A DNA stretch of 51,818 nt from Ignavibacteriales bacterium (GCA_020061355.1 JAGUYK010000011.1:1-51818); one strand, 5' to 3'. Shown: positions 8,653 through 17,737, counted from the first letter of the stretch. The notes: generated by a model from the sequence alone, not told the origin. A program made the numbers and translations.

Positions 8653-9639
8653 ATTAGTAAATTTTCTTTAAATATTTTCGTCTTACTTTTTTTTATTACT
8701 ATTAAGTTATCCGCACAGGGAGAATGGAAGGTTTTTAATAAAGAAAATTCCGGTCTTCCTTCAAACTCTATTCGTTTAGTTGTTCAAGATCGATGTGGTA
8801 TTTACTGGATCGCAACAACAGACAGCGGACTTGTTAAATTCGATGGAAAAAATTGGGAAGTATTTAACAAACGGAATTCCGGTTTACCTCATAACTATGT
8901 CTATGCTATTGTTTTTGATAAGGAAGATAATCTGTGGATCGGTACATACGGCGGTGGTCTCGCAAAATTCGACCGCAAAAATAAATGGGAAGTTTTTGAT
9001 CAGAAAAACTCAGGACTTTCCGACAATTGGATCTACTCGCTTGTAATTGACAAACAATCAACTATTTGGATTGGAACATTTACGGGCGGACTTGTTAAGT
9101 TCGACGGTAAGAACTGGATTGTTTACAATAAGTTTAATTCACCTCTTACTCAGAATAAAGTTACTTCATTTTTCATTGATAATAATAATTTGCTTTGGGT
9201 TGGAACTGCAGAAAGAATGTTCTGGATTAAGGATACTCTCTGGATAAATGAAAAAGAAATGAATTACAATTCCGTTGACGATGCATGTTACTGGATAACT
9301 TCGGATAAGAAAGGTAGAATTATTTTCAGTTACAAATTCGGCAGCATAGTTGTTTATGAAAATGATAAGTTCACGATCTATAATGAGAGTAATTCGGAAA
9401 TGCCTTATCAGGGTTTCTATGGAATAGCCGGCGATGATAATGGAGTTATCTGGGCAGGCACATTCGGTCAGGGTATTCTAAAATTTTCCAATGGCAAATG
9501 GGAACCGATCAGATCAAAGAATTCTGAACTCTCCGATGATATGATATTCAATATATATATCGATAGAAAAAGAAATAAGTGGTTCTCAACTTACAGAGGA
9601 GGTATTTCTGTTTTTAATGAAGATAAAATTATTTTTTGA
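8653..9639 (+). CDS. secreted beta-propeller protein (two-component regulator propeller repeats), apparent ATT start
   Basis: The frame is open from 8596 to the TGA at 9637-9639, but has no ATG, GTG or TTG until deep inside the propeller. Reading from ATT at 8653 gives 328 residues with a proper signal peptide: basic SKFSLN, a hydrophobic stretch, then LSAQGEW with a likely cut after LSA. GAGG at 8641-8644 lies 8 bases before this ATT; ATT at 8650 is the other candidate. The mature part has repeats of about 45 residues built on SGLP-N, then LWIGT, then GGLAKFD and W-VF, the pattern of Reg_prop blades. Such blades are usually the sensor part of hybrid kinases; here no kinase or HTH domain follows, so it is a free-standing exported protein. 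Function unknown. Confidence 0.7.
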   Translation: MSKFSLNIFVLLFFITIKLSAQGEWKVFNKENSGLPSNSIRLVVQDRCGIYWIATTDSGLVKFDGKNWEVFNKRNSGLPHNYVYAIVFDKEDNLWIGTYGGGLAKFDRKNKWEVFDQKNSGLSDNWIYSLVIDKQSTIWIGTFTGGLVKFDGKNWIVYNKFNSPLTQNKVTSFFIDNNNLLWVGTAERMFWIKDTLWINEKEMNYNSVDDACYWITSDKKGRIIFSYKFGSIVVYENDKFTIYNESNSEMPYQGFYGIAGDDNGVIWAGTFGQGILKFSNGKWEPIRSKNSELSDDMIFNIYIDRKRNKWFSTYRGGISVFNEDKIIF

Positions 9640-9657
9640 TGAAATATTATTTCGGGA

Positions 9658-9680
9658 TTTAGTTTTTTATCAAAACTAAA
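9658..9680. terminator. AT-rich hairpin after the propeller gene, possible weak terminator
   Basis: TTTAGTTTT at 9658-9666 pairs perfectly with AAAACTAAA at 9672-9680 across a 5-base loop. It starts 19 bases after the stop at 9639. There is no strong T-run after it on the plus strand, so termination would be weak; an RNA-stability role is equally possible. Confidence 0.35.
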
Positions 9681-9837
9681 AATTGAATTGAAAATTATTT
9701 ATCAGTTATGCAGTGAAGAATAAAAAAGTTTAAAATAGAAAAATGACAAGAAAAGAAATTTGATCTAACAATAAATTTATTTTTGCGGGGTAGAATTTTT
9801 TTTATTTGAATTTGAAATATAGAACCGGATTATATGC

Positions 9838-9866
9838 TTGACAAATGGAACGTCATATGTTATTTT
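9838..9866 (+). promoter_or_regulatory. sigma70-like promoter P1 (TTGACA-N17-TATTTT)
   Basis: A perfect -35 box TTGACA at 9838-9843, a 17-base spacer, and TATTTT at 9861-9866. It is the best -35 match I noticed in the window and lies about 320 bases upstream of the receptor start codon. Confidence 0.55.
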
Positions 9867-9920
9867 CAGCTAAAAATTAAGGGCTTCTCGGTAAAAAGCC
9901 CGAAAAAACGTAAAATTTCC

Positions 9921-9949
9921 TTGACTTAGAGGACACATAGCATTATTTT
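9921..9949 (+). promoter_or_regulatory. sigma70-like promoter P2 (TTGACT-N17-TATTTT)
   Basis: TTGACT at 9921-9926, a 17-base spacer and TATTTT at 9944-9949 repeat the architecture of P1, 83 bases further downstream. Tandem promoters suggest strong or dual control of the receptor cassette. The GGGCTT/AAGCCC hairpin lies between the two. Confidence 0.5.
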
Positions 9950-10115
9950 GAGCCCGCTACAATCTAGAAAAATTAAATATTCTCTTTGGGGCTTTAGACT
10001 TAACTAAGAGGAATTAGGTTCCTCAAAATTTCGGGTAAATTATCAGTACCTACAAAATGAGTTTTATTTAATTAACTAAATCTGAATGAAAATCTAAAAG
10101 TAAAGGAGGTATTTA

Positions 10116-10178
10116 TTGTCAATTTCTTTACAAGTTTTCACTTCAACAAACCCTTTCTTAATTAAATCAACAAATTAA
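10116..10178 (+). CDS. possible 20-residue leader peptide upstream of the TonB receptor
   Basis: TTG at 10116 follows an exact AGGAGG (10104-10109) with a 6-base gap, the strongest ribosome-binding site in this part of the window. The frame runs 20 codons to TAA at 10176-10178 and is rich in serine, threonine and asparagine. The stop overlaps the AAGGAG Shine-Dalgarno (10177-10182) of the receptor gene at 10189, so ribosomes finishing here would be positioned to load on the receptor. It may be a coupling or attenuation leader, or a chance frame. There is no homology I can recognise. Confidence 0.3.
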   Translation: MSISLQVFTSTNPFLIKSTN

Positions 10179-10188
10179 GGAGTATAGT

Positions 10189-13170
10189 ATGCATCGAAGG
10201 ATTTTTTACTTTTTGCTTCTTCTTGCCCTTTGTCCAGTCTTACTTTCTGCAAGTACAAAGGGAAGAGTTAAGGGAAAAGTAGTTGACTTGCAAACAGGTG
10301 AGGCATTAATCGGCGCCAACGTGATCGTTATGGGAACGACCACCGGTGCTGCAACCGACGCAAGCGGCGAATTTCTCTTACAAAACCTGGAAGCTGGTGT
10401 TTACACGGTTAGAGCTTCCTATTTAGGATATCAAACCGTTACAATGTCGAATGTGAGAGTTAATGCTGACCTCACAACCTATATTGATTTTGAACTTCCA
10501 AGCGAAGACATTCAAGTAGGTACAGTAGAAATTGTTGCACAAAGACCTCTTATTCAGAAAGACAACACAAATGCCGTTAGAATTACAACCAGCGAAGACA
10601 TTGATGCGCTTCCTGTTCGCGGAGTTCAGGGTATCATCGGTTTAACAGCCGGTGTTGTATTACAGAATAATACTGTTTATATCCGCGGCGGTCGTTCTGA
10701 TGAAGTTGGATATTACCTTGAAGGTGTTTCTGTAACAAATCCAATTGCAGGCGGAAATGCTGTTAGAGTTTCGCAAGATGCAATTGAAGAAATTCAGGTA
10801 CAGTCCGGCGGTTACACTGCAGAATTCGGCGGTGCTAATGCAGGTATTATCCGTCAGCAGTTAAGATCAGGCGGAACTCAATTCAAAGCAAGCTTTGAAT
10901 ATATTACAGATAACGTAACCTTCCAGAGCAAAGACAAAGCTTTCACAGGCGAAAAGCGTCTTGGCGCTTACTGGTGGGGATATAACGAAATGAGTGCTGT
11001 TGTTAGCGGACCTCTTTTCGATAACAGATTTAAATTCTTTGGTAACTTTAATTATGTTTATAATAAAGATGGAAGTTACCAGCCTTGGCCAGGTGTTAAC
11101 ATTGGTTTAGTCGGTGATGCAACATCACAGGATACAATCAATTTTGTTTACCCGGCTGGTCCAAGACAGGGTGTACAATCACAGTCCTATACATACATCG
11201 GTACATTGAATATGGATTTCAAACCGATTTTACTCAGGGTATCCGGAACATATACAGCGGGTAACCAGGATAATGGCGGTGGCGGAGTTGCAAACTTCCT
11301 GCAGACACGCCGTGGTATAAATGAAAACTCCAACGGCGCTTTCTCCCTTAAGTTAACACACGTATTAAGTCCAACAATGTATTATGAACTTTCTGCCGGT
11401 TATTATCTTCAGAGAAGTGAAAATTTCTTACCCGGATTAGGAAGCAACTATTGGGCTTATGGCGATAGCGTTGCTAATGCTGATGTTGGCTGGACAATCC
11501 CAAGATCGGCTCAGGATATTGCAAACGGAAGAGTTGGAAGATACTTAACTCCTAATACAATTAACGTAATGGGCTTTACTTTTGGTAGAGATGGAGCTCA
11601 GCCGGCTACTTATGGAATTCTTAAAAGAGATAATATTTCCGTAAATGGTGCTTTATCGTTCTTAATCGGAAAGAGTCATTCATTTAAAGTTGGCGGCGAG
11701 TATCAGCAGTACGTACTAAGAAACTGGGGTGTTGGCTCGCAGTTAGGTCTGGCAGCGGCAGTAAATACTTATAAAGTTGCAAATCCAAATGCAACTGATG
11801 CAGCTATCGAGGCTTATCAAAGACAATTATTAGTAACACGCGGTGTTAATAATTACGGTTATGACGTATTCGGTAACGAATATGACGGGGAAGGATTTGA
11901 CGCTCCGCATAAGCCTGTATTTGCATCTGCTTATATTCAGGATAGAATTGAATATGAAGATCTTATCATTAATGCCGGTTTAAGATATGATTACATAGAT
12001 ATTGATAACAAGATGTTTGTTGATCCTTCTAAACCGGATCTTGGAATCAATAGTACTTCAGGTGAATTAATTGAAGCAGGGTGGACAGATGTTCCAACAT
12101 TCAGTTCAATTAGTCCTCGCCTTGGTTTCTCATTCCCTGTAACAGATAAGACAGTATTCCATGCTCAGTTTGGTAAATTTATTCAGCAGCCTCAATTATC
12201 AACTGCTTATGTTGGATATCTGAACTTAGGATTCCAGATTAAAGGTGGATTCTTTATTCCTCAGCCTGCCGGTGCTAATATTCGTCCGACAAGGACCACA
12301 CAATATGAACTTGGTTTCACACAGCAATTGACCGACTTTATGTCTTTCGATATAACAGGTTACTACAGAGATATTAAAGATCAGGTTGTTTATACGAACG
12401 TAGATGTTGATAGAACATCTTCATTCCAAAATTACAATACGCTTGTTAACGGCGATTTTGCTACCACAAAAGGGATAGAACTTTCTCTTAATATGCGCCG
12501 TTACCAAAGAATTTCTATGAATGCTATGATTGCATTCCAGGATGCAAGAGGAACCGGTTCAAATCAATTCTCCAATACCGGTATTGTTGGTGCTCCTCTC
12601 GATGGTGTTACAATATTCAGACCTCAGTATATAAGTCTGCTTACTTTCAACCAGGCATTAAGAGGAAATCTGAATGTTGATTATAGATTTGGTCCTAATG
12701 ATGGCCCAGCTGTATTGAATAATTTTGGTGTTTCATTGTTAGCAACATTCAATGATGGACATCCGTACACAAGAGGAACTGGTGCTCAAAACGCTGAAAC
12801 CGATGCTCGATTCAGACAGGCACTTGAACCATTGAATTCATCAACTACTCCTGGTGAGTTCCAGGTTGATCTACGAATTGACAAAACATTTAATCTTTTC
12901 GACAAATTCTCCCTTAATGTTTATCTGTTCGTAATTAATTTATTCGATTCTAAAAACGTTCAAAACGTATTCTTGAAGACCGGATCGGCTGATGATGATG
13001 GTGTATTAAGCAGTCCTGAATTGTCGGCTCAGTTGGCAGCAACTTACGGCGAACAATACCTTGAAATGTACAAATCTCGTAATATTGATTATCAAGGTGG
13101 TTATGGCGGAGCCGGAAATCTATTTGGACCGGTTCGTCAGATCCGTCTCGGAATCCGGTTGGAATACTAA
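10189..13170 (+). CDS. TonB-dependent outer-membrane receptor with N-terminal carboxypeptidase-regulatory-like domain
   Basis: 993 residues. A signal peptide (RRIFYFLLLLALCPVLLSA) is followed by a CarboxypepD_reg-like domain (about 25-105: GKVVDLQTGEALIGANV, then TDASGEFLL and VRASYLGYQ), a plug domain (about 115-230, with VYIRGGRSDEVGYYLEG and GGYTAEFGGANAGI) and a large beta-barrel ending in the aromatic tail RLGIRLEY. This SusC-like layout imports substrates too large for porins, using energy from TonB-ExbBD, which is not in this window. No SusD gene follows; instead a T9SS cargo protein and a PorV-like barrel do, with gaps of 32 and 20 bases. AAGGAG precedes the ATG. The substrate is unknown. 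Confidence 0.9.
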   Translation: MHRRIFYFLLLLALCPVLLSASTKGRVKGKVVDLQTGEALIGANVIVMGTTTGAATDASGEFLLQNLEAGVYTVRASYLGYQTVTMSNVRVNADLTTYIDFELPSEDIQVGTVEIVAQRPLIQKDNTNAVRITTSEDIDALPVRGVQGIIGLTAGVVLQNNTVYIRGGRSDEVGYYLEGVSVTNPIAGGNAVRVSQDAIEEIQVQSGGYTAEFGGANAGIIRQQLRSGGTQFKASFEYITDNVTFQSKDKAFTGEKRLGAYWWGYNEMSAVVSGPLFDNRFKFFGNFNYVYNKDGSYQPWPGVNIGLVGDATSQDTINFVYPAGPRQGVQSQSYTYIGTLNMDFKPILLRVSGTYTAGNQDNGGGGVANFLQTRRGINENSNGAFSLKLTHVLSPTMYYELSAGYYLQRSENFLPGLGSNYWAYGDSVANADVGWTIPRSAQDIANGRVGRYLTPNTINVMGFTFGRDGAQPATYGILKRDNISVNGALSFLIGKSHSFKVGGEYQQYVLRNWGVGSQLGLAAAVNTYKVANPNATDAAIEAYQRQLLVTRGVNNYGYDVFGNEYDGEGFDAPHKPVFASAYIQDRIEYEDLIINAGLRYDYIDIDNKMFVDPSKPDLGINSTSGELIEAGWTDVPTFSSISPRLGFSFPVTDKTVFHAQFGKFIQQPQLSTAYVGYLNLGFQIKGGFFIPQPAGANIRPTRTTQYELGFTQQLTDFMSFDITGYYRDIKDQVVYTNVDVDRTSSFQNYNTLVNGDFATTKGIELSLNMRRYQRISMNAMIAFQDARGTGSNQFSNTGIVGAPLDGVTIFRPQYISLLTFNQALRGNLNVDYRFGPNDGPAVLNNFGVSLLATFNDGHPYTRGTGAQNAETDARFRQALEPLNSSTTPGEFQVDLRIDKTFNLFDKFSLNVYLFVINLFDSKNVQNVFLKTGSADDDGVLSSPELSAQLAATYGEQYLEMYKSRNIDYQGGYGGAGNLFGPVRQIRLGIRLEY

Positions 13171-13202
13171 TTTTCAAGTTTGAAAAAAGACAGGAGTAAA
13201 AC

Positions 13203-16200
13203 ATGAACATAAAATTAATTAGATATTTAAGTGTAACGCTTATCTTGTTAGCGTTCTCTTCAATGGTGCTTGCTAAGGGTACCGGGGAAAGAAGAAGCCC
13301 CACTCTTAACAAAACATTAGGAGCGCCGGTTTATACCAAGATTAACATCAACAATGTCTCTACATGGATTAAAAATGATGGCGAAACTGATATAAACCAA
13401 AACGGCAATTCCGGATTAGTGTTTCCAAAAGGCAGCAATAAACCTGCTGTATTCCAATCCGGATTCCTTTGGGGCGGTAAGGTGGATGGTCAGGTTAGAG
13501 TCGGCGGTTCTGTTTACCGCCAGGGTACTGTTCCGGGTAGAATTCTACCAAGCGGACAGGCAGCAAATACGACTGATCCTGATGTAAGAATTTATAGAGT
13601 TAGAAGAGACTATGTTGACGGCGATTTAGGTGCCGAATTAGCAGATGGCGACGGTGCTTCAATTGAAGCTATCCGTGCTCAATATGCTAAGGACTGGACT
13701 GAATGGCCGGCTTCTCAAGGCGCACCTTTCGAAGATGTTAATGGAAACGGAACTTATCAACCGAACATAGATATACCCGGTGTTCCCGGTGCAGATCAGA
13801 CAGTCTGGTTCGTTGCCAACGATTTAAATGCAGCTCAAACAGACTTTATGTACGGTTCATTACCAATGGGTATCGAAGAGCAGGTAACCGTATGGGGTTA
13901 TAAAGCTACCGGTGCACTTGGAAATATGATCTTTAGAAAATTTCTTATGATTAACAAAAGCCCACAGCAGAAAGCTTTTACTGATATGTATGTAGGTATG
14001 TGGTCGGATCCCGATCTCGGCGATGCTGGTGACGACTATGTAGGCTGCGATACTGTTTTATCTTTAGGATACTGCTATAATGCATCAGCAACTGATGCTG
14101 TATATAATCCGCTTCCCCCTCCTGCAACCGGATTCGACTTCTTCCAGGGTCCTCTTGTACCTGGCGATGCTGATGATGTTGGTATTTTCAAAGGTAAATA
14201 TGTTCAGGGAAAGAAAAATCTTCCTATGACAGCTTTCGTATTCTTTATTAATCCCGATGCAGTCTATTCAGATCCTACACAGGGTAACTACGAAAGAGGA
14301 ACTCTTGGATGGTGGAATTTATTCCAGGGAAGGATTTCATCCAGCGGTCAGCCATTTACAGATCCTCACACAGGCATAGCAACGATGAAAACATTAGCCG
14401 GCGATCCTTTAACAGGATTAGGATGGGTTGATGGTCAGTTGCATCCGCCGGCAGACCGCCGTATGACTCTGGTTTCCGGTACATTCAATATGGCTTACGG
14501 TGATACACAGGAAATAGTTGTTGCTCAGATATGCGCAGGTGCAACACCCGGTGTTGATAGATTAGGTGCAGTTCAGTTGCTTAAATTCTACGACCTTCAG
14601 GCACAGTTGGCTTACGATAACTTCTTTAATGTTCCAACTGCTCCTCCGGCACCTGTTGTTACAGCCTCTGGGTATGATAGAGAAGTTATATTAACCTGGG
14701 GCAATGATCCGGCAAAAGTTGAAGCAACCGAGCTATATAGTAAAGGCGGTTTTGATTTCGAAGGATATGTTGTTTACCAGCTTCCTAATGCTAATGCAAC
14801 AGTTTCAGAAGCAAGACGACTGGCTACATACGATCTTAAAAATGAAGTTCTTAAAGTATCCGATCTCGAATTTGACGCTATAAGCGGTGTTGTTCAATCT
14901 AAAGTAGTTCAATTCGGTTCAGATGCAGGGGTAAAAAGATCTATCAGTATCACTACAGATGCATTCAAGGGCGGTCTGCCTCTTAATAACGGAAGCAGAT
15001 ATTACTTTGCAGTAACATCCTATGCATATAATGCAGATCCTAATGCAGTGCCAAGACAGCTTGAAAATGCGATTAATATTATTACAGTTATCCCCCAAAG
15101 TCCTGCTCCGGGTGTCCGTTATCCTGCGAAACCCGGCGATCAAATAGTTGCTACAAGGACTGCCGGGAAGAGTGACGGTTCCGTTATTGCTAAAGTAGTT
15201 GATCCTGCAAAATTATCAGGTGGAACTTATAAGGTTACTTTTAAAGACGATCCGGATCACGCCGGTTCGGTTCTCTGGACTTTAACAAAGGGAACCACAG
15301 TCATCCAGGCAAATCAGACGAACCTGAGCGGTGACGATGATTACCTGTTTGTTGACGGTTTACAGATAAAAGTTGCTGGTCCTCCTCCTGGAATAAAACC
15401 TGATGATATGTTCTCTGTTGATGATAAAAGTCAGTGGGGATGGGATATTCCATCAGGAACAAGGAGACATACCTGGGCAGGCGGTGACGGATTCCATTTA
15501 GAAGGATTCCGTGGTGCATGGGGTTGGGCAAGTCCAAGATCAATATTCAGAGACGGTGTAATGTTAGTTGGAGCCGGTGAAGTTAAAAATATTTTATTGA
15601 AATTTGCTAAAGTCGACTTTACAGGTGATTACGATCCTCCTTTCGATCTTAATGATGAAAATATGTCATATGGTTACAGGTACATGAGAGGTGCCAGTGG
15701 TGCTCCTGCTAAACCGGAATTTGCGCCTCATTTTATAAATAAAACCGGTGTTTATCCATTCCAGGCATACGAAAAGAATGTGCCTTTATCAGTTTGGGAT
15801 ATTGATAACCCATCACAACCCAAAAGATTGGCTGTTGGATTTTTGGAAAATAATGCAGCAGGCGGTTTAATTGACGGTAAATATTGGCCGGGTAGTTATT
15901 TAAATATTGCAGATAACGTTGCTGTGGCCGGTCCGCGTGAATGGATGTGGATAATTGATGAACCTTATACTGGCGCAACTCCAGATCCCAAATATCAGAC
16001 AGATGCTTTGTCTGCAGCACCGGATCACAGAGTAATGTTTTTCACTTCTATGGCGAGAAGAGGATCAGTTCCTTATTCGCCCGGCGGAACTGGACAGGAT
16101 CAATTGGCTATCTACCCGAATAAAGCCATAACAAGTGCAGATGTATTTCAATTTACAGCTCCTTCAGTTGCATCCGATCTAGAGCTGGCAAAACAGGATG

Positions 16201-16517
16201 TTGAAGAAATCAATGTATTCCCGAATCCATATTATGGTGTTAATCCTCAGGAGTTGAATAAATACCAGAGATTTGTAACCTTCACTCATTTACCGAATAA
16301 GGCTACAATCAGGATCTTCAACTTAGCCGGTCAGTTAGTTAGAACCATAAACAAGGATAATGCAGATCAATTCCTCAGATGGGATTTAATGAATCAGGAT
16401 GATCTGCCGGTAGCAAGCGGTTTATACATTGTTCATGTTGATATGCCGGATTTAGGAAAAGTAAAAATTATCAAAGCAGCAATCATCCAAGAGAAGCAAG
16501 TCTTGGATCGATTCTAA
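13203..16517 (+). CDS. large exported protein with type IX secretion C-terminal sorting domain
   Basis: 1104 residues. A signal peptide (about 1-25, ending MVLAKGTG) precedes a long extracellular region without catalytic motifs I recognise. A fibronectin-III-like segment appears near residues 480-620 (PPAPVVTASGYDREVILTW, then GYVVYQLPN and YYFAVTSYAYN). The last 95 or so residues form a typical T9SS type A sorting domain: INVFPNPYYG, then ATIRIFNLAGQLVRTI, then WDLMNQDDLPVASGLYIVHV. The protein should cross the inner membrane by Sec and the outer membrane by T9SS and end up on the surface or released. AGGAG precedes the ATG. Position between a receptor and a PorV-like barrel suggests a joint surface function. 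Confidence 0.82.
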   Translation: MNIKLIRYLSVTLILLAFSSMVLAKGTGERRSPTLNKTLGAPVYTKININNVSTWIKNDGETDINQNGNSGLVFPKGSNKPAVFQSGFLWGGKVDGQVRVGGSVYRQGTVPGRILPSGQAANTTDPDVRIYRVRRDYVDGDLGAELADGDGASIEAIRAQYAKDWTEWPASQGAPFEDVNGNGTYQPNIDIPGVPGADQTVWFVANDLNAAQTDFMYGSLPMGIEEQVTVWGYKATGALGNMIFRKFLMINKSPQQKAFTDMYVGMWSDPDLGDAGDDYVGCDTVLSLGYCYNASATDAVYNPLPPPATGFDFFQGPLVPGDADDVGIFKGKYVQGKKNLPMTAFVFFINPDAVYSDPTQGNYERGTLGWWNLFQGRISSSGQPFTDPHTGIATMKTLAGDPLTGLGWVDGQLHPPADRRMTLVSGTFNMAYGDTQEIVVAQICAGATPGVDRLGAVQLLKFYDLQAQLAYDNFFNVPTAPPAPVVTASGYDREVILTWGNDPAKVEATELYSKGGFDFEGYVVYQLPNANATVSEARRLATYDLKNEVLKVSDLEFDAISGVVQSKVVQFGSDAGVKRSISITTDAFKGGLPLNNGSRYYFAVTSYAYNADPNAVPRQLENAINIITVIPQSPAPGVRYPAKPGDQIVATRTAGKSDGSVIAKVVDPAKLSGGTYKVTFKDDPDHAGSVLWTLTKGTTVIQANQTNLSGDDDYLFVDGLQIKVAGPPPGIKPDDMFSVDDKSQWGWDIPSGTRRHTWAGGDGFHLEGFRGAWGWASPRSIFRDGVMLVGAGEVKNILLKFAKVDFTGDYDPPFDLNDENMSYGYRYMRGASGAPAKPEFAPHFINKTGVYPFQAYEKNVPLSVWDIDNPSQPKRLAVGFLENNAAGGLIDGKYWPGSYLNIADNVAVAGPREWMWIIDEPYTGATPDPKYQTDALSAAPDHRVMFFTSMARRGSVPYSPGGTGQDQLAIYPNKAITSADVFQFTAPSVASDLELAKQDVEEINVFPNPYYGVNPQELNKYQRFVTFTHLPNKATIRIFNLAGQLVRTINKDNADQFLRWDLMNQDDLPVASGLYIVHVDMPDLGKVKIIKAAIIQEKQVLDRF

Positions 16518-16537
16518 AAATTGAAGGAGAAAAAAAA

Positions 16538-17569
16538 ATGAAGAAAATAAAATTTATTAGTTCCCTGCTATTAGTAGCGCTGTTTATCTCCAGCAGCGTT
16601 TATGCTGGTGGCGGTAGCAGAAATGGAACTGCCGGTGCTGCCCAACTGCTTATACCTGTAGGCGCACGCGGTATTTCTATGGCTGGATCCACACTGGTCG
16701 GTGCAACTGGAGTAGAAGCTTTGTTCTGGAACCCCGCTAACTTAGTTAGAGGCGATCTCAGTACAAACGTGATGTTTTCAAATATGAACTACCTTGCAGA
16801 TATTAATGTGTCATATGGCGCTGTCTCAACGAACATCGAAGGATTCGGTGCTCTTGCTTTCAGCTTAAAATCACTTTCAATCGGTGAGATCCCCGTTACT
16901 ACTGTAACCAATCCCGACGGGACAGGTCAAACCTTTACACCTTCTTTTATGACCGTAGGATTGACTTATGCAAGAATGTTAAGCGATAGAATTTCTGTTG
17001 GTATTACTGCTAATCTAATCTCTGAACAGATGGCTCTCGTTTCTACTATGGGTGTCGGATTCAATATCGGTATCTCATATAGAAACCTGGCTAACGTAGA
17101 CGGATTGAGCTTCGCAGTTGTACTTAAGAACTTAGGTCCGCAGATGAAATACGACGGAACCGGTCTTAATGTATATGCAATCTCCGATGATCTTTCCCGT
17201 CCAAATCAGTATTATAAGTTAGATGCTGCTGAATTCGAACTTCCATCTACACTGGAACTCGGAATGGGATACAATCTTAACTTCAATGCAGAAAATGCGC
17301 TTATTCTTAACGGTGTTTTCCAGAACAGCAACTTCTACGGCGATGAATATAAATTCGGTGCCGAATACTCATACGATAATACATTCTTCGTAAGAGGCGG
17401 TTATTTGTTCATGCCTGAGTTGGAATCTGATAACAACGTATTCGGTTTAACTGCCGGTGTCGGTCTAAACTATAATTTAGGCGGCGCGAACGTTAAAATC
17501 GATTATGCATTCAGAGAGTCAAAATTCTTTGATAACAATCATATTTTTTCTGTTACTCTTGGATTCTAA
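16538..17569 (+). CDS. PorV/PorQ-family outer-membrane beta-barrel protein
   Basis: 343 residues with a signal peptide (cut near SSVYAGGG) and a 14-strand-like barrel ending in phenylalanine (IFSVTLGF), as outer-membrane proteins do. The N-terminal segment AAQLLIPVGARGISMAGSTLV followed by GVEALFWNPANL is the hallmark of the PorV/PorQ (FadL-like) family. PorV escorts T9SS cargo from the translocon to the attachment complex, and this gene lies 20 bases behind a T9SS cargo gene, so a cargo-dedicated shuttle is likely. GGAG precedes the ATG. A strong terminator follows at 17592. It could also be the genome's general PorV copy; other T9SS genes are not in view. Confidence 0.8.
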   Translation: MKKIKFISSLLLVALFISSSVYAGGGSRNGTAGAAQLLIPVGARGISMAGSTLVGATGVEALFWNPANLVRGDLSTNVMFSNMNYLADINVSYGAVSTNIEGFGALAFSLKSLSIGEIPVTTVTNPDGTGQTFTPSFMTVGLTYARMLSDRISVGITANLISEQMALVSTMGVGFNIGISYRNLANVDGLSFAVVLKNLGPQMKYDGTGLNVYAISDDLSRPNQYYKLDAAEFELPSTLELGMGYNLNFNAENALILNGVFQNSNFYGDEYKFGAEYSYDNTFFVRGGYLFMPELESDNNVFGLTAGVGLNYNLGGANVKIDYAFRESKFFDNNHIFSVTLGF

Positions 17570-17591
17570 TTAGTTACAAAGAGTTAATAAG

Positions 17592-17630
17592 ATACCTAAG
17601 CTTCCGTAAGGGGGCTTAGGTATTTTTATT
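17592..17630 (+). terminator. strong rho-independent terminator of the receptor cassette
   Basis: ATACCTAAGC (17592-17601) pairs with GCTTAGGTAT (17614-17623); the stem can extend inward by four more pairs (two of them G-T) to a GTAA tetraloop. A T-rich tail TTTTTATTTT follows. It lies 22 bases after the PorV-like stop codon. Confidence 0.9.
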
Positions 17631-17652
17631 TTAAATTGCGGTTGAATTGAGT

Positions 17653-17658
17653 TATAAT
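17653..17658 (+). promoter_or_regulatory. possible -10 box before the GWxTD gene
   Basis: A perfect TATAAT lies 80 bases upstream of the ATG at 17738, just after the previous operon's terminator, where a new promoter is expected. No convincing -35 is spaced correctly (TTTAAA at 17630 is the nearest). Confidence 0.35.
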
Positions 17659-17737
17659 ATCTGTGTTGATTCTATGACCGCAAATGTTTAAATATCGTCT
17701 CCTTAATTATCAGAGAAATTATCGGGAGTTAGTTTAT

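Larger units (their letters stand above)
9640..10188 (+). other. 549-base intergenic leader before the TonB receptor cassette
   Basis: No ordinary gene is visible. In order it holds a perfect 9-bp AT-rich hairpin just after the propeller gene, two sigma70-like promoters at 9838 and 9921, a GGGCTT/AAGCCC hairpin at about 9891-9910, a GAGGAA/TTCCTC hairpin near 10010-10026, an exact AGGAGG before a possible 20-codon ORF at 10116, and the receptor's own Shine-Dalgarno. From the promoters the untranslated leader would be roughly 235-320 bases, long for this gene-dense genome. I do not recognise a known riboswitch class. Confidence 0.6.

Noticed and set aside
8780-9247. Two short plus-strand frames over the propeller gene
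   Set aside because: They are in other frames than the propeller repeats and show no protein pattern; the frame from 8653 explains the DNA.
9891-9910. GGGCTT/AAGCCC hairpin as a plus-strand terminator
   Set aside because: It is followed by A-rich and not T-rich sequence on the plus strand, and it lies between two promoters that read in the same direction.
12950-13312. 120-codon minus-strand frame across the end of the TonB receptor and start of the T9SS cargo gene
   Set aside because: Both plus-strand genes are clear at this place, and the frame shows no recognisable protein features or ribosome-binding site.
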